A stretch of 64,000 nucleotides of DNA from Xenorhabdus nematophila ATCC 19061 (GCF_000252955.1 NC_014228.1:1130005-1194004); one strand, 5' to 3'. Positions 10,111-20,628 are shown, numbered from the stretch's first letter. The notes: a model not told the origin generated them from the sequence alone. A program made the numbers and translations.

Positions 10111-10345
10111 CCTTCATCCATGCCACACCGAAGACAGAAAAAATCGCAACCATACCCGCTTTGAAGACTGCGCTATTAGCGATTTCATTAGCTTTGACTT
10201 TGCACACCATCAACATAATGGCCCCTGCAATCAACATCATCATCTGGATCACCAGATTCATCGAGAGCGGATTTAAAACTCCTTTTACTTCGAAAGCAGG
10301 GCGTAAATCTGTAAGTTGAAATCTAGCGGTTATATATGAAAATTA
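10111..10345 (-). pseudogene. Remnant of a DcuA/DcuB-type C4-dicarboxylate transporter
   Basis: The minus strand encodes LTDLRPAFEVKGVL, then NPLSMNLVIQMMMLIAGAIM, then CKVKANEIANSAVFKAGMVA and IFSVFGVAWM. This resembles a middle portion of anaerobic dicarboxylate exchangers, which are about 440 residues long. About 70 residues survive. A stop ends the frame on the upstream side, and the IS200/IS605-like tail cuts it directly after VAWM. The gene is therefore dead. The remaining 10346-10620 sequence is very AT-rich and shows no gene. Confidence 0.7.
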
Positions 10346-10625
10346 TTTCATAATTTCTTAACAAGATTAAAGGTGACATATCAATATTATTAGAATCCGG
10401 AGGTAAAAACGGGATTGAGATCTTGTTTTTACTATATGATTTAAAAATAAAATTAAATTTTTTATAAAAAATATTTGAAAGATAAATGAAATATTTCCAT
10501 TATGGGTGAGATTGTAAAAATTAATTCACAAAAAATAAACTTAAATAATTTCTTATATATTTTTATGAAACTAAAAATTAAATAATTTTTCATTGGTATA
10601 GGGTATTGCCAGTATCAAGATATAT

Positions 10626-10643
10626 TGTAAATAAATATTTACT
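10626..10643 (+). promoter_or_regulatory. TyrR box upstream of aroF
   Basis: TGTAAA-N6-TTTACT matches the TyrR palindrome TGTAAAN6TTTACA at 11 of the 12 fixed positions. It lies upstream of the candidate aroF promoter, where E. coli carries TyrR boxes that mediate tyrosine repression. Confidence 0.7.
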
Positions 10644-10657
10644 ACTTATAGAAAATA

Positions 10658-10687
10658 TTTACACATTTGGATTGTATTCTTTACGAT
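10658..10687 (+). promoter_or_regulatory. Candidate sigma-70 promoter of aroF-tyrA
   Basis: TTTACA and TACGAT are separated by 18 bases. The TTTACA element is also a TyrR half-site, so bound TyrR could block RNA polymerase. Confidence 0.45.
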
Positions 10688-10756
10688 GAGTGGTATGTTA
10701 TCCAGCAGACACTCAAAAACATGAATAGACATAACAAGGCAGGTAGAGAAATGATC

Positions 10757-11845
10757 ATGCAAAAAGATGCGCTTAATAACGTTCATATTATTGATGAACA
10801 AGTTCTTATCACTCCAGAAGAGCTGAAACAGAAATATCCATTGAGTAGCAACGACCTGCATGCCATTACTAATGCACGTAATACTATTGCTGATATTATT
10901 CAGCACCGTGATCTTCGTTTATTAGTGGTATGTGGCCCATGTTCAATTCATGATGTAGATGCTGCTCTTGACTATGCCCGTCGTTTGCAAACACTCTCTG
11001 CTGAATTAAGTGATTGTCTGTATATTGTTATGCGTGTCTATTTTGAAAAACCTCGCACAACGGTTGGCTGGAAAGGCTTAATCAGTGATCCCTATATGGA
11101 TGGTTCATTTGATATGGATGCTGGGTTGCATATTGCCCGTCGCCTGTTATTGAATTTGGTAGAAATGGGATTGCCATTGGCAAATGAAGCGCTTGATCCC
11201 AATAATCCGCAGTATTTGGGCGATTTATTCAGTTGGTCAGCAATTGGTGCGAGAACAACAGAATCACAAACTCACCGGGAAATGGCATCGGGCTTGTCAG
11301 TATCGGTCGGATTTAAAAATGGCACTGATGGAAATCTAAACACAGCAATTAATGCCATGAAAGCGGCAGCAATGCCTCATCGTTTTATGGGGATAAATCA
11401 ATCCGGTCAAGTCTGTCTGCTACAAACTCAGGGTAATCCTAACGGACATGTTATCCTGCGAGGCGGTGCTGCGCCGAATTATGATGCTGAACATGTTGCT
11501 GATTGTGAATATCAAATGATTAAAGCAGGGTTAACTCCATCACTGATGATTGATTGTAGCCACGGTAATTCTAACAAAGATTTTCGTCGTCAGAGCAGCG
11601 TAGTGGATTCGATTGCTGAACAAATTATGGCTGGAAACCAATCTATCATCGGTATCATGTTGGAAAGTCATATTAATGAAGGGAACCAATCCTCAGAACA
11701 ACCATGTTCTGAAATGAAATATGGTGTTTCAGTAACTGATGCTTGTATTGATTGGCAAACTACGGAGCAGGTGTTAAGAAAATTACACCAACAAATTGCA
11801 CCGCATTTGGCGAACAGAAGCATGATAATCAAAAAAGCAGGGTAA
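10757..11845 (+). CDS. aroF: Tyrosine-sensitive DAHP synthase AroF
   Basis: AroF condenses phosphoenolpyruvate and erythrose-4-phosphate, the first step of the shikimate pathway. The start at 10757 gives [11 protein letters not shown], the conserved AroF beginning; upstream in-frame ATGs add no conserved residues. The 362-residue protein has [29 protein letters not shown], the catalytic [13 protein letters not shown] and [10 protein letters not shown] with metal and substrate ligands. It resembles AroF more closely than AroG or AroH, and its neighbour tyrA fits. TyrR control is suggested by the box upstream. Confidence 0.95.
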   Translation: MQKDALNNVHIIDEQVLITPEELKQKYPLSSNDLHAITNARNTIADIIQHRDLRLLVVCGPCSIHDVDAALDYARRLQTLSAELSDCLYIVMRVYFEKPRTTVGWKGLISDPYMDGSFDMDAGLHIARRLLLNLVEMGLPLANEALDPNNPQYLGDLFSWSAIGARTTESQTHREMASGLSVSVGFKNGTDGNLNTAINAMKAAAMPHRFMGINQSGQVCLLQTQGNPNGHVILRGGAAPNYDAEHVADCEYQMIKAGLTPSLMIDCSHGNSNKDFRRQSSVVDSIAEQIMAGNQSIIGIMLESHINEGNQSSEQPCSEMKYGVSVTDACIDWQTTEQVLRKLHQQIAPHLANRSMIIKKAG

Positions 11846-11850
11846 TTAAT

Positions 11851-12972
11851 ATGACCGCAGAATTGTCACAATTGAGGGAACAAATTGATGAAGTAGACAA
11901 AGTATTATTGGCTTTGTTGGCGAAGCGTATGGGTTTAGTCGCGCAAGTTGGCGAAGTTAAAAGCCAGCTTGGTTTGCCGATCTATGTACCTGAAAGAGAG
12001 ATTGAAATGCTGTCCTCTCGTCGTCAGGAGGCGGAAGACATGGGAATTCCACCTGACTTAATTGAAGATATTCTGCGTCGCATCATGCGAGAGTCCTATG
12101 TCAGTGAGAACAATCAAGGTTTCAAAAAACTTTGTCCCCATTTGGGGCCAGTGGTTATTGTAGGTGGTTCAGGTAAAATGGGAAAACTGTTTGGCCGTTT
12201 ATTGACCTTATCTGGTTATGACGTAAGGATACTTGAAACTGATGATTGGGATAATGCTGAATATATAGTGGCAGATGCTGGAATGGTCATTGTCAGTGTA
12301 CCCATTCATCTGACTGAAGAAGTTATTCGCCGTTTACCACCTTTACCGGAGCAGTGCATTTTAGTCGATCTGGCTTCCATCAAACATGGGCCATTACATG
12401 CGATGATCGATGTACATCAAGGACCTGTTTTAGGGTTACATCCTATGTTTGGGCCGGATGTGGGCAGTTTTGCCAAGCAGGTGGTTGTTTATTGCGACGG
12501 ACGCCGTCCAGAAGCTTATCAGTGGTTTTTAGAGCAAATCGCGGTATGGGGCGCGCATTTGCATCAAATCAGCGCAGAACAACATGATAAAAGTATGAGT
12601 TTCATTCAGGCGCTGCGCCATTTTACTACTTTCTCTTATGGGCGGCATCTTGCAAAAGAAAATGTTGATTTACAGCAATTACTTGCCTTATCGTCACCTA
12701 TCTACCGGCTGGAATTGGCGATGGTCGGACGATTATTTGCACAAGATCCCCAATTATATGCTGATATTATTATGTCCAGTCCTGAGAATATTAAACAGAT
12801 TCGTCGTTATCACCAAAGTTTCGGTCAAGCTTTGGAAATATTGGAAAATCGAGATAAGTTGGCTTTTATTGAGAACTTTAACCAAGTGAGTGAGTGGTTC
12901 GGAGATGAAGCAAACCGATTTATGAAGGAAAGCCGGGTGCTTTTACAACAAGCCAGCGACAATCGAATATAG
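11851..12972 (+). CDS. tyrA: Bifunctional chorismate mutase/prephenate dehydrogenase (T-protein)
   Basis: TyrA converts chorismate to prephenate and then to 4-hydroxyphenylpyruvate for tyrosine synthesis. The 373 residues hold an N-terminal AroQ chorismate mutase (about 1-90, [19 protein letters not shown]). An NAD-binding dehydrogenase domain follows ([14 protein letters not shown], about 101-114; [10 protein letters not shown], about 194). It starts five bases after the aroF stop, so the two form one operon. The alternative start 99 bases upstream lies inside aroF and is not used. Confidence 0.97.
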   Translation: MTAELSQLREQIDEVDKVLLALLAKRMGLVAQVGEVKSQLGLPIYVPEREIEMLSSRRQEAEDMGIPPDLIEDILRRIMRESYVSENNQGFKKLCPHLGPVVIVGGSGKMGKLFGRLLTLSGYDVRILETDDWDNAEYIVADAGMVIVSVPIHLTEEVIRRLPPLPEQCILVDLASIKHGPLHAMIDVHQGPVLGLHPMFGPDVGSFAKQVVVYCDGRRPEAYQWFLEQIAVWGAHLHQISAEQHDKSMSFIQALRHFTTFSYGRHLAKENVDLQQLLALSSPIYRLELAMVGRLFAQDPQLYADIIMSSPENIKQIRRYHQSFGQALEILENRDKLAFIENFNQVSEWFGDEANRFMKESRVLLQQASDNRI

Positions 12973-13001
12973 GCTATTGAAATAGTGGTTCAATATGTTG
13001 T

Positions 13002-13026
13002 AACCGGATGAAAACATCCGGTTTTT
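13002..13026 (+). terminator. Terminator between convergent tyrA and pheA
   Basis: AACCGGATG and CATCCGGTT form a stem around AAAA, followed by TTTT. The stem is symmetric and flanked by A/T-rich tracts, so it may serve both strands. Confidence 0.85.
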
Positions 13027-13029
13027 ACT

Positions 13030-14184
13030 TTAGATTGGATCAATAGGGACCACATTTTCTGATGGATAGCATCCTAATACTTTTAAAAAGCGAGTAATTT
13101 CTGTCAGTTCTTTCAGTGCTTGCTGCATCTTTATTGAACGCAGATTGGCTTGCACATCAATATAAAACATTTCTTCCCACGGTTTACCATTGATTGGGCG
13201 AGATTCTAGTTTTCTCATGATAATATTATGTTTTTTCAAAATGATAAGAGTATCAACCAACGCACCAGACTGTTGCCCTGTTGACATGATAAAAGTGGTT
13301 TTGGAAGGAACTTGCTCCGAGACTTCAATTGGTTTGCGGGCAACCACAATGAAGCGGGTACTATTTTCTTGCTGATTTGCCAAATTATTTTCTAAAACAC
13401 GCAATCCATAGAGTGCACCTCCTGCCTCACTACCTAGTGCCGCAACTTCCGGTGAGTTGAGTTCAGCCACTTTCTGCATAGCATCAGCAGTGCTTTCGCA
13501 ATAGATAATATTCCAGTGGGGATGTTTATTGAGATATTGGCTACATTGCTGGAAAGGTTGAGAATGGCTATAAACCGTTTTGATTCTTGAAATATCTGTA
13601 TATTCAGTAACTAATAAACAGTGATTGATGGGCAGAGTTATTTCACCGACAATCGATAAAGGAGTGTGTTGCAATAGATCATAAACTTCATTGATCGCTC
13701 CTGAACTGGTATTTTCCAATGGTAAAATACCGTAATCTGCCTGGCCAATCTCAATCAATGAAAAAATATCTGAGAATTTTTGGCAACTGCATTCAACTAA
13801 TTGATTAAAATGACGAGCTGCAAATTGGCGTGCTGCTAAATGAGAATAGGAGCCTTTTGGCCCTAGAAAAGTAATACGGGCAGAATCGAAATGTGTTTGA
13901 TTTAGGTGCTGTTGTAACAAAGCTTGCTGGGTGAGAACCGAATCTTCAATGATCATCTGAAATAGCCGCGTAATGTAGAACCCATCTAATCCACGGTTTT
14001 TTCCTTTTGTAATTAATACATTGAGTAATTCTCGTTCACGGTTTTTATCTCGAATAGGGCGGTTTTCGAGTAGTTTTGTCTTAGCAATATTGTTTGCTAA
14101 TTGTCGGCGTTTAGCGAGCAAATCCAGCAAGTCTGCATCAATATTGCTAATCTTTTCACGTAAATTCACTAAATTTTGTTCCAT
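13030..14184 (-). CDS. pheA: Bifunctional chorismate mutase/prephenate dehydratase (P-protein)
   Basis: PheA makes prephenate and then phenylpyruvate for phenylalanine synthesis. The 384-residue protein has an AroQ mutase domain (about 1-95), a prephenate dehydratase domain ([15 protein letters not shown] about 105; [15 protein letters not shown] about 165), and a C-terminal ACT domain with GALVDTL and the ESRP Phe-binding motif. It is convergent with tyrA. Expression is controlled by the pheL attenuator immediately upstream. Confidence 0.97.
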   Translation of the reverse strand: MEQNLVNLREKISNIDADLLDLLAKRRQLANNIAKTKLLENRPIRDKNRERELLNVLITKGKNRGLDGFYITRLFQMIIEDSVLTQQALLQQHLNQTHFDSARITFLGPKGSYSHLAARQFAARHFNQLVECSCQKFSDIFSLIEIGQADYGILPLENTSSGAINEVYDLLQHTPLSIVGEITLPINHCLLVTEYTDISRIKTVYSHSQPFQQCSQYLNKHPHWNIIYCESTADAMQKVAELNSPEVAALGSEAGGALYGLRVLENNLANQQENSTRFIVVARKPIEVSEQVPSKTTFIMSTGQQSGALVDTLIILKKHNIIMRKLESRPINGKPWEEMFYIDVQANLRSIKMQQALKELTEITRFLKVLGCYPSENVVPIDPI

Positions 14185-14233
14185 AGCATGTTCCTGACGT
14201 TCTTATTATGGGTATAGTTTATAGCCTATAAAA

Positions 14234-14262
14234 TAAAAAAACCTCCCGTTGGTAGGGAGGTT
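14234..14262 (-). terminator. pheA attenuator terminator
   Basis: In minus-strand sense, ACCTCCC and GGGAGGT form a stem around a 7-base loop, followed by a run of T. It sits between pheL and pheA. An upstream AAAGGGAGGGT (14304-14314) can pair with the ACCTCCC arm to form the competing antiterminator. Confidence 0.88.
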
Positions 14263-14312
14263 TTTTTATTTTCGTCTACTTAATTTCTTCTTAAAACGAA
14301 ATCACCCTCCCT

Positions 14313-14360
14313 TTATGAGAAGATAAAAAAGAAAAATAAGAAAGACAGATTAATAGCCAT
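14313..14360 (-). CDS. pheL: pheA leader peptide PheL
   Basis: A 15-codon frame on the minus strand reads MAINLSFLFFFFIFS, with six phenylalanine codons, four of them consecutive. E. coli PheL (15 residues, seven Phe) has the same size and place. When charged tRNA-Phe is scarce, a ribosome stalled on the Phe run should favour the antiterminator and allow pheA transcription. No strong ribosome site is visible. Confidence 0.88.
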   Translation of the reverse strand: MAINLSFLFFFFIFS

Positions 14361-14403
14361 TTTATTTGTAAGTGCGTTACGTTATGGTGTCAATAATGTA
14401 CTT

Positions 14404-14432
14404 TAATTAACCTATTTAGCATGATGTGTCAA
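14404..14432 (-). promoter_or_regulatory. Candidate pheL-pheA promoter
   Basis: TTGACA (14427-14432, minus sense) is followed after 17 bases by TAATTA (14404-14409). That would start the transcript about 35-40 bases before pheL. A second TTGACA lies at 14388-14393, but its -10 region would fall too close to the leader ATG. Confidence 0.45.
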
Positions 14433-14523
14433 CAGGAGACGATTATTCACTTCACCTTTCACTCTACTGTTTTAAAGAGTGCGAAATATACAGAAATTGT
14501 ATCTTCGAGCATATCTGGATAGC

Positions 14524-14547
14524 AAAAAACGCGCTCGTTGAGCGCGT
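14524..14547 (-). terminator. Terminator of raiA
   Basis: On the minus strand, ACGCGCT and AGCGCGT form a stem around CAACG, followed by six T residues, 20 bases after the raiA stop. Confidence 0.9.
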
Positions 14548-14567
14548 CAGAACAAGAGTGAGGATGA

Positions 14568-14900
14568 TTATACTTCTAGATTAAAATTCGATTCTTTAAC
14601 ACTATTATCTGCACGGCGAGCTTCCGCCTTATGTTGTACTTTATTAAGCTGGCGCTCTAACTTTGTTAATAGCTCATTGATGGCAGCATACATGTCTTCA
14701 TGCTTTGCACTGGCAACCAAAGTGCCATTAGGTGTGCCAATTGTGGCATCAACTAAGAATCCCTGAGGTTCTTTTGATAGAACGATGTGAGGATTAATTA
14801 AGGTGACTTGCCACTTATTCAACTTATTTAGACGGTCTTCCACGTGGCTACGAATTGCGGGGGTAATTTCCATTTGTTTGCTGGTAATGTTTACTAACAT
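14568..14900 (-). CDS. raiA: Ribosome-associated inhibitor RaiA (protein Y)
   Basis: RaiA binds the 30S decoding region in stationary phase or cold and blocks translation, favouring inactive 70S monomers over 100S dimers. The 110-residue protein matches E. coli YfiA/Rai[27 protein letters not shown] and [13 protein letters not shown]. It lies next to pheA, as in E. coli. The upstream 14901-15164 stretch must hold its promoter; I could not single one out. Confidence 0.96.
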   Translation of the reverse strand: MLVNITSKQMEITPAIRSHVEDRLNKLNKWQVTLINPHIVLSKEPQGFLVDATIGTPNGTLVASAKHEDMYAAINELLTKLERQLNKVQHKAEARRADNSVKESNFNLEV

Positions 14901-15164
14901 ATAGTTACCTCTTAATGTTACTCCGCCTTTGATGAATTCAGCATACCGCGCTTTTGCGTAAAAAGAATGATCTAAATCACTTTTGTTGCGTGATTTCAGA
15001 AGCGAGTGGCAGAATTGTGACAGTCAAGGAAGATATGGCGAATATTTGTTGCTAAATGAAGCGTTATGCTTCATTATTGGTCAGTTCAGATATTATCAAT
15101 TTCATTGATAATATCTGGAAGAAATGTTTTTTTGGTATAGAAAAGATTAAAAAAGTAACCTAAA

Positions 15165-15231
15165 TATACCAATGAATTTCAAGATTCATCGCTGATATCC
15201 TGGGACCGAAGTCCCGAGGACATCGATGACG
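15165..15231 (+). repeat. Dispersed intergenic repeat copy with long hairpin
   Basis: The sequence TATACCAATGAATTTCAAG is followed by an imperfect palindrome at 15187-15227, centred on GGGACCGAAGTCCC. Related cores occur near 42510, 48110 and 54970. Confidence 0.6.
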
Positions 15232-15297
15232 ACTTAACTGAATATCGCCACCAATGTTGTCACTGGAAAGATGATGGAGACATGTAGAATAAAAGAA

Positions 15298-15320
15298 CAG
15301 CAGCTTGTTAGCTGCTGCTT
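15298..15320 (-). terminator. Probable terminator of bamD
   Basis: CAGCAGC and GCTGCTG form a 7-bp stem with a 6-base loop. The minus-strand exit reads TTCTTTTATT. The T run is cleaner on the plus strand, so it may be bidirectional. Confidence 0.55.
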
Positions 15321-15341
15321 TTTGTTTACCTAAATCTTATT

Positions 15342-16073
15342 TTATTTAGGATTAGCGGCAATAAGTTTTGCAACCTTATCTGCTTCAGCTATCAGCCCTA
15401 ATTCCTTATAAGCTGACTCCATATAAGAAAGTGCTTCCCGCGTTGCATGAGTATCGGGATAATCTCGTAACATCTGTTCTACGCGATTGACAACTGCCAC
15501 ATAAGCACTGCGTTTAGTGTAATATTCTACAACAGCGAGTTCGTATCTGGCCAAACGCTCTTTGAGGAACGCTAAACGCTTGATAGCATCGGCTGAATAT
15601 TGACTGCTGGGATAATCATGAATGAGGTGATTAAAATCACGGAATGCTGCCCGAGCATGTTCAGGGTCACGATCTGAGCGGTCAATGCCGAAAAACTCTT
15701 GTAATGCACTATCATCCAAGGCTTGTGAGACCAAGCCACGCATATACCAGACATAGTCAATATTAGGGTGGGTGGGGTTCAAACGTATGAAACGGTCAAT
15801 GGATGCGATAGCGAGTGGAAATTCTGCTGATTTGTAGTACGCATAGATCAAATCAAGCTGAACCTGTTGGGAGTACGGCCCAAAAGGATAACGATTGTCA
15901 AGAGATTCCAATTGCTTGATAGCCGCTTTATAGTTACCTTCTTGCAGCTTTTCTTGCCCAATTGAATAAATTTGAGATGGCGGGATATCGGGAACAGCAT
16001 CCTTATTGCTGGAGCATCCAGATAAAACCAGGCTCAATGTGGTCGCTGCCACCAGATATTTCATGCGAATCAT
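15342..16073 (-). CDS. bamD: Outer-membrane assembly lipoprotein BamD
   Basis: BamD is an essential lipoprotein of the BAM complex that inserts beta-barrel proteins into the outer membrane. I place the start at 16073 ([10 protein letters not shown]), preceded by GAGGAT. That gives 243 residues with a type II signal peptide and lipobox VLSGC. The longer upstream frame adds 39 residues of unrelated sequence. TPR-type repeats follow, with [23 protein letters not shown] cut here as [12 protein letters not shown] and LDLIYAYYK. It is divergent from rluD, as in E. coli. Confidence 0.97.
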   Translation of the reverse strand: MIRMKYLVAATTLSLVLSGCSSNKDAVPDIPPSQIYSIGQEKLQEGNYKAAIKQLESLDNRYPFGPYSQQVQLDLIYAYYKSAEFPLAIASIDRFIRLNPTHPNIDYVWYMRGLVSQALDDSALQEFFGIDRSDRDPEHARAAFRDFNHLIHDYPSSQYSADAIKRLAFLKERLARYELAVVEYYTKRSAYVAVVNRVEQMLRDYPDTHATREALSYMESAYKELGLIAEADKVAKLIAANPK

Positions 16074-16211
16074 CACGTGTTGATTATCCTCTGAGTGTTT
16101 TCTGGGAGACTGTCCGTGAAGCTCCCGGCAAAATATAGAGTTACAATAGCACACTATTTTAAATGAAACGGCTCTGCCGTCAAAACTCAACGTAAAATAT
16201 AGAAGTTATAT

Positions 16212-17189
16212 ATGGCACAACAAATCCGACTCAACGCAATAGTCGCAGGATCTCAGCTTGGTCAACGTTTAGATCAAGCTTTGGCTGAATTGTTTCCTGA
16301 TTATTCAAGATCACGTATAAAAGAGTGGATCTTGGACAATAAAGTTCAAGTTAATGGTAAATTAATTAATAAACCCAAAGAAAAAATGCTAGGCGGAGAA
16401 GATATTTCCATTGATGCTATCATTGAAGAAGATGCACGTTGGGAACCACAGGATATTGAACTGAATGTCGTTTATGAAGATGATGATATTCTGGTAATCA
16501 ATAAGCCTCGAGATTTGGTTGTTCATCCGGGGGCAGGTAATCCTGATGGTACCGTATTGAATGCCTTGCTATACCGTTATCCTAAAATTGCAGATGTACC
16601 TCGTGCTGGCATTGTTCATCGTCTCGATAAAGATACGACGGGGCTGATGGTTGTCGCAAAAACGGTGCCAGCGCAAACCCGTTTAGTGGAATCGTTGCAA
16701 TTGCGTGAGATAACCCGTGAATATGAAGCTATTGCTTTGGGATGTATGACGGCAGGCGGCATGGTAGAAGAGCCTATTTCCCGTCATCCAACCAAACGAA
16801 CACATATGGCTGTACATCCGATGGGAAAACCGGCAATTACCCATTATCGTGTTTTGGAGCATTTTCGGGCACATACCCGTTTGCGTTTGCGTCTGGAGAC
16901 GGGTAGGACACACCAAATCCGTGTTCATATGGCACATATTAAGCATCCTTTGGTTGGTGATCAATTGTATGGCGGGCGTCCTCGTCCTTTAAAAGGAGCA
17001 TCAGACGAATTTCGCGAAGTGATGCGCAACTTTGATCGCCAGGCATTGCATGCGACTATGTTGCGTCTTTACCATCCGATTACTGGCATTGAAATGGAAT
17101 GGCATGCGCCGTTACCGGATGACATGGTTAGATTGATTGAAGTGATGAAAGCGGATGCTGAAACTTTCAAAGATGAGATGGATTGGTAG
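16212..17189 (+). CDS. rluD: 23S rRNA pseudouridine synthase RluD
   Basis: RluD makes pseudouridines 1911, 1915 and 1917 in helix 69 of 23S rRNA. The 325-residue protein has an N-terminal S4 RNA-binding domain (RLDQALAELFPDYSRSRIKEW, here shown in part as SRSRIKEWI). The RluA-type catalytic domain carries GIVHRLDKDTTGLMVVAKT, where the Asp is the nucleophile, and ETGRTHQIRVH. It is followed after four bases by pgeF. Confidence 0.97.
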   Translation: MAQQIRLNAIVAGSQLGQRLDQALAELFPDYSRSRIKEWILDNKVQVNGKLINKPKEKMLGGEDISIDAIIEEDARWEPQDIELNVVYEDDDILVINKPRDLVVHPGAGNPDGTVLNALLYRYPKIADVPRAGIVHRLDKDTTGLMVVAKTVPAQTRLVESLQLREITREYEAIALGCMTAGGMVEEPISRHPTKRTHMAVHPMGKPAITHYRVLEHFRAHTRLRLRLETGRTHQIRVHMAHIKHPLVGDQLYGGRPRPLKGASDEFREVMRNFDRQALHATMLRLYHPITGIEMEWHAPLPDDMVRLIEVMKADAETFKDEMDW

Positions 17190-17193
17190 GTAA

Positions 17194-17925
17194 ATGACAT
17201 CACTGATTTTTCCTGATTGGCCACAACCTGAAAATGTTGGTGCTTGTAGCACAACCCGCGTTGGAGGCATAAGTTTACTTCCTTATGACAGCCTTAATTT
17301 AGGAAGTCATGTTGGGGATAAGCCAGAATGTGTAGAGCAAAATAGAAAACTGCTGGTTGAATATGCTCAGTTGCCACAGCAACCAATATGGTTAGAGCAA
17401 GTACACGGAACACGTGTTATTAGGCTTGCGGGACAGTTACTGGAAAATAATCAAGCTGATGGCGTTTACACAAATGTTCCAGGGCAGGTTTGTGCTGTAA
17501 TGACAGCAGATTGCCTGCCTGTTCTGTTTTGTAGCATTTCCGGAGATGAAGTTGCAGCCGCTCATGCTGGGTGGCGTGGATTGTGTGCGGGAGTGCTGGA
17601 AAATACAGTGTCTCAATTTAATGCGAAACCTGAAATGATTCGCGTATGGTTAGGGCCAGCTATTGGCCCTGAAAAATTTGAGGTAGGAAAAGAAGTCAAA
17701 GAAGCCTTTATTGCGACTGATTCTGAGCTGGAGCAAGCCTTCACATCTCATGGCGATAAGTTTCTGGCAAATATTTATTTACTGGCTAAATTAAAGTTGC
17801 AGTCTGTTGGTATAACAGACATTTTTGGAGGAACCGCATGTACTGTAACGGAGAATGAGCAATTTTTCTCTTATCGTCGTGATGGTAGCACGGGACGAAT
17901 GGCAACTTTAATCTGGTTGCGATAA
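17194..17925 (+). CDS. pgeF: Peptidoglycan editing factor PgeF (YfiH, DUF152)
   Basis: PgeF belongs to the copper/zinc-binding laccase-like DUF152 family. In E. coli it removes UDP-MurNAc-L-Ser that MurC makes by mistake. The 243-residue product has TADCLPVLF and AAHAGWRGLCAGVLE, containing the metal-binding Cys and His, plus SYRRDGSTGRMAT near the end. It overlaps functionally with its operon partner rluD only by synteny (rluD-yfiH-clpB, as in E. coli). Confidence 0.95.
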   Translation: MTSLIFPDWPQPENVGACSTTRVGGISLLPYDSLNLGSHVGDKPECVEQNRKLLVEYAQLPQQPIWLEQVHGTRVIRLAGQLLENNQADGVYTNVPGQVCAVMTADCLPVLFCSISGDEVAAAHAGWRGLCAGVLENTVSQFNAKPEMIRVWLGPAIGPEKFEVGKEVKEAFIATDSELEQAFTSHGDKFLANIYLLAKLKLQSVGITDIFGGTACTVTENEQFFSYRRDGSTGRMATLIWLR

Positions 17926-17987
17926 CTTATTCCACAGGACGATCTTTCGCGTATAGCGGCAAGTTTCCAATTAACTTTTCAGAAAGC

Positions 17988-18015
17988 CTTGAATATTTAA
18001 GGAATGGCCTTATCT
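17988..18015 (+). promoter_or_regulatory. Sigma-32 heat-shock promoter of clpB
   Basis: CTTGAA, 14 bases, then CCTTATCT. The first element is a perfect sigma-32 -35, and the second is close to the CCCCATNT -10. It lies 40 bases before the clpB ATG. Confidence 0.75.
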
Positions 18016-18054
18016 AGTTTCCAGTAGCAAATTTTGACTAGTATTGGAGGTGTT

Positions 18055-20628
18055 ATGCGTCGGGATCGTTTTACCAATAAATTCCAGCTAGCTCTCGCTG
18101 ACGCCCAATCCTTTGCATTAGGGCGTGATAATCAATTCATCGAACCTATCCACTTGATGTCCGCATTGCTCAATCAAGAAGGCGGCTCTATTCGGCCTTT
18201 ATTGACATCGGCAGGAGTGGATACAAGTCGTTTCAATAATCAACTTAACCTCGCTTTAGATCGATTGCCGAAAGTAGAAGGCAATGGTGGGGATGTACAA
18301 GTATCCAACGAACTAGGCCGTTATTTAAACCTATGTGACAAACTTGCTCAAAAAGCAGGGGATAGCTTTATTTCCTCTGAACTTTTTGTGCTGGCTGCGT
18401 TGGAAGAACGTGGAACATTAAGTGATCTCCTGAAATCTGTAAGTGCAACTAAAGATAAAATCACTAAGGCAATAGAACAGATGCGTGGTGGTGAGAAAGT
18501 GAATGACCAAAGTGCGGAAGATCAGCGCCAAGCGTTAAAGAAATACACTATTGATCTGACTGAACGTGCCGAACAAGGTAAGTTGGATCCCGTTATTGGA
18601 CGCGATGAGGAAATTCGCCGCACAATTCAGGTATTGCAGCGCAGAACTAAAAATAACCCTGTGCTTATTGGCGAGCCAGGAGTGGGGAAAACAGCCATTG
18701 TTGAAGGTTTGGCACAGCGTATTGTCAATGGTGAAGTTCCTGAAGGGCTGAAAAACAAACGTGTTTTGTCTCTTGATATGGGAGCACTGTTGGCTGGTGC
18801 AAAATATCGTGGTGAATTTGAGGAACGCCTGAAAGGTGTCCTGAATGATCTGGCTAAACAAGAAGGTTCCATCATCTTGTTTATTGATGAATTACATACG
18901 ATGGTTGGTGCTGGCAAAGCTGAAGGCGCTATGGATGCCGGTAACATGCTAAAACCTGCTTTGGCACGTGGTGAATTGCACTGCGTTGGTGCGACGACAT
19001 TGGATGAATATCGTCAATACATTGAAAAAGATGCAGCCTTAGAACGCCGTTTCCAGAAAGTTTATGTCGCAGAACCTACAGTTGAAGATACTATCGCGAT
19101 CTTGCGTGGACTGAAAGAGCGCTATGAATTACATCATCATGTCCAAATTACCGATCCGGCAATCGTTGCAGCCGCAACATTGTCTCACCGTTATATCTCA
19201 GATCGTATGTTACCGGACAAAGCGATTGATCTGATTGATGAAGCCGGAGCAAGTCTGCGTATGCAGATGGATTCTAAGCCAGAGGCATTGGATCGTCTGG
19301 AACGCCGCGTTATTCAATTAAAACTTGAGCAGCAGGCACTGAAAAAAGAATCTGATGATGCCAGTAAAAAACGTTTAGAAATGTTAAATGCCGAATTAAC
19401 AGAAAAAGAGCGTGAATACTCTGAATTAGAAGAAGAGTGGAAAGCAGAAAAAGCAGAACTTAGCGGTACTCAGAATATTAAAGCAGAATTAGAAAATGCC
19501 CGTATCGAATTAGAAAGAGCACGTCGTAGTGGTGATTTAGCTAAAATGTCTGAAATTCAGTATGGGAAAATACCTGAGTTGGAAAAGCGTTTGGCAACAG
19601 CAACAGCGTCTGAAAATCACCATATGAAATTGCTGCGCAACAAAGTCACTGATTCTGAAATTGCTGAAATACTTGCTCGTTGGACAGGAATTCCGGTATC
19701 CAGAATGTTGGAAAGTGAAAAAGACAAATTGTTGCGCATGGAACAAGAGTTACATAAACGCGTGATCGGGCAGAACGAGGCGGTGGATGCGGTATCAAAT
19801 GCAATTCGCCGTAGCAGAGCTGGATTATCTGATCCTAACCGTCCAATTGGCTCCTTCATGTTTTTGGGACCAACAGGTGTGGGTAAAACAGAGCTGTGCA
19901 AAGCGTTGGCTAATTTCTTATTCGACAGCGATGATGCGATGGTGCGTATCGATATGTCGGAATTTATGGAAAAACATTCTGTTTCAAGACTCGTGGGCGC
20001 TCCTCCGGGATATGTTGGATATGAAGAAGGTGGATATCTGACAGAAGCAGTGCGCCGTCGTCCTTATTCAGTCATTTTGCTCGATGAAGTAGAAAAAGCC
20101 CATCCAGATGTTTTCAATATATTGTTGCAAGTATTGGATGATGGTCGTTTGACAGACGGTCAGGGAAGAACGATTGATTTCCGTAATACAGTTGTGATTA
20201 TGACCTCTAACTTAGGTTCTGATATGATTCAGGAACGTTTTGGTTCGCTGGATTATGCAGGAATGAAAGATATGGTGATGGAAGTTGTTGGTCATCACTT
20301 CAGACCTGAGTTTATTAATCGTATTGATGAAATCGTCGTGTTCCATCCATTAGGAAAAGAGCACTTGGTATCTATTGCGAATATTCAATTGCAGCGTTTA
20401 TATCAGCGCTTGGAAGAGCGAGGTTATCAGGTTGTGATGACACCTTCTGCATTGGATAAATTGAGTGAAGCAGGTTTTGATCCTGTATATGGTGCCCGTC
20501 CTTTGAAAAGAGCGATTCAACAAGAGATTGAAAATCCTCTGGCCCAACAGATTCTCTCTGGCAAATTGATTCCGGGTGAATTGGTAACTTTGGATTTGGA
20601 AAACAACCATATTATTGCAAGACAATGA
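18055..20628 (+). CDS. clpB: Protein disaggregase ClpB
   Basis: ClpB is a hexameric AAA+ chaperone that extracts proteins from aggregates together with DnaK. The start at 18055 ([18 protein letters not shown]) has a GGAGG ribosome site and gives 857 residues, the E. coli length. Visible domains are the N domain and NBD1 with Walker [14 protein letters not shown] (about 206) and [11 protein letters not shown]. The coiled-coil middle domain (about 410-525) and NBD2 with [13 protein letters not shown] (about 605) and [11 protein letters not shown] follow. A sigma-32 promoter precedes it. Confidence 0.98.
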   Translation: MRRDRFTNKFQLALADAQSFALGRDNQFIEPIHLMSALLNQEGGSIRPLLTSAGVDTSRFNNQLNLALDRLPKVEGNGGDVQVSNELGRYLNLCDKLAQKAGDSFISSELFVLAALEERGTLSDLLKSVSATKDKITKAIEQMRGGEKVNDQSAEDQRQALKKYTIDLTERAEQGKLDPVIGRDEEIRRTIQVLQRRTKNNPVLIGEPGVGKTAIVEGLAQRIVNGEVPEGLKNKRVLSLDMGALLAGAKYRGEFEERLKGVLNDLAKQEGSIILFIDELHTMVGAGKAEGAMDAGNMLKPALARGELHCVGATTLDEYRQYIEKDAALERRFQKVYVAEPTVEDTIAILRGLKERYELHHHVQITDPAIVAAATLSHRYISDRMLPDKAIDLIDEAGASLRMQMDSKPEALDRLERRVIQLKLEQQALKKESDDASKKRLEMLNAELTEKEREYSELEEEWKAEKAELSGTQNIKAELENARIELERARRSGDLAKMSEIQYGKIPELEKRLATATASENHHMKLLRNKVTDSEIAEILARWTGIPVSRMLESEKDKLLRMEQELHKRVIGQNEAVDAVSNAIRRSRAGLSDPNRPIGSFMFLGPTGVGKTELCKALANFLFDSDDAMVRIDMSEFMEKHSVSRLVGAPPGYVGYEEGGYLTEAVRRRPYSVILLDEVEKAHPDVFNILLQVLDDGRLTDGQGRTIDFRNTVVIMTSNLGSDMIQERFGSLDYAGMKDMVMEVVGHHFRPEFINRIDEIVVFHPLGKEHLVSIANIQLQRLYQRLEERGYQVVMTPSALDKLSEAGFDPVYGARPLKRAIQQEIENPLAQQILSGKLIPGELVTLDLENNHIIARQ

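Noticed and set aside
10037..10261. A 74-residue minus-strand frame as a small membrane protein
   Set aside because: It merges a DcuA/DcuB fragment with out-of-frame IS sequence; it is a chimeric remnant rather than a gene.
14388..14393. TTGACA at 14388-14393 as the main pheA -35 element
   Set aside because: Its -10 region would put the transcript start at or inside the pheL ATG.
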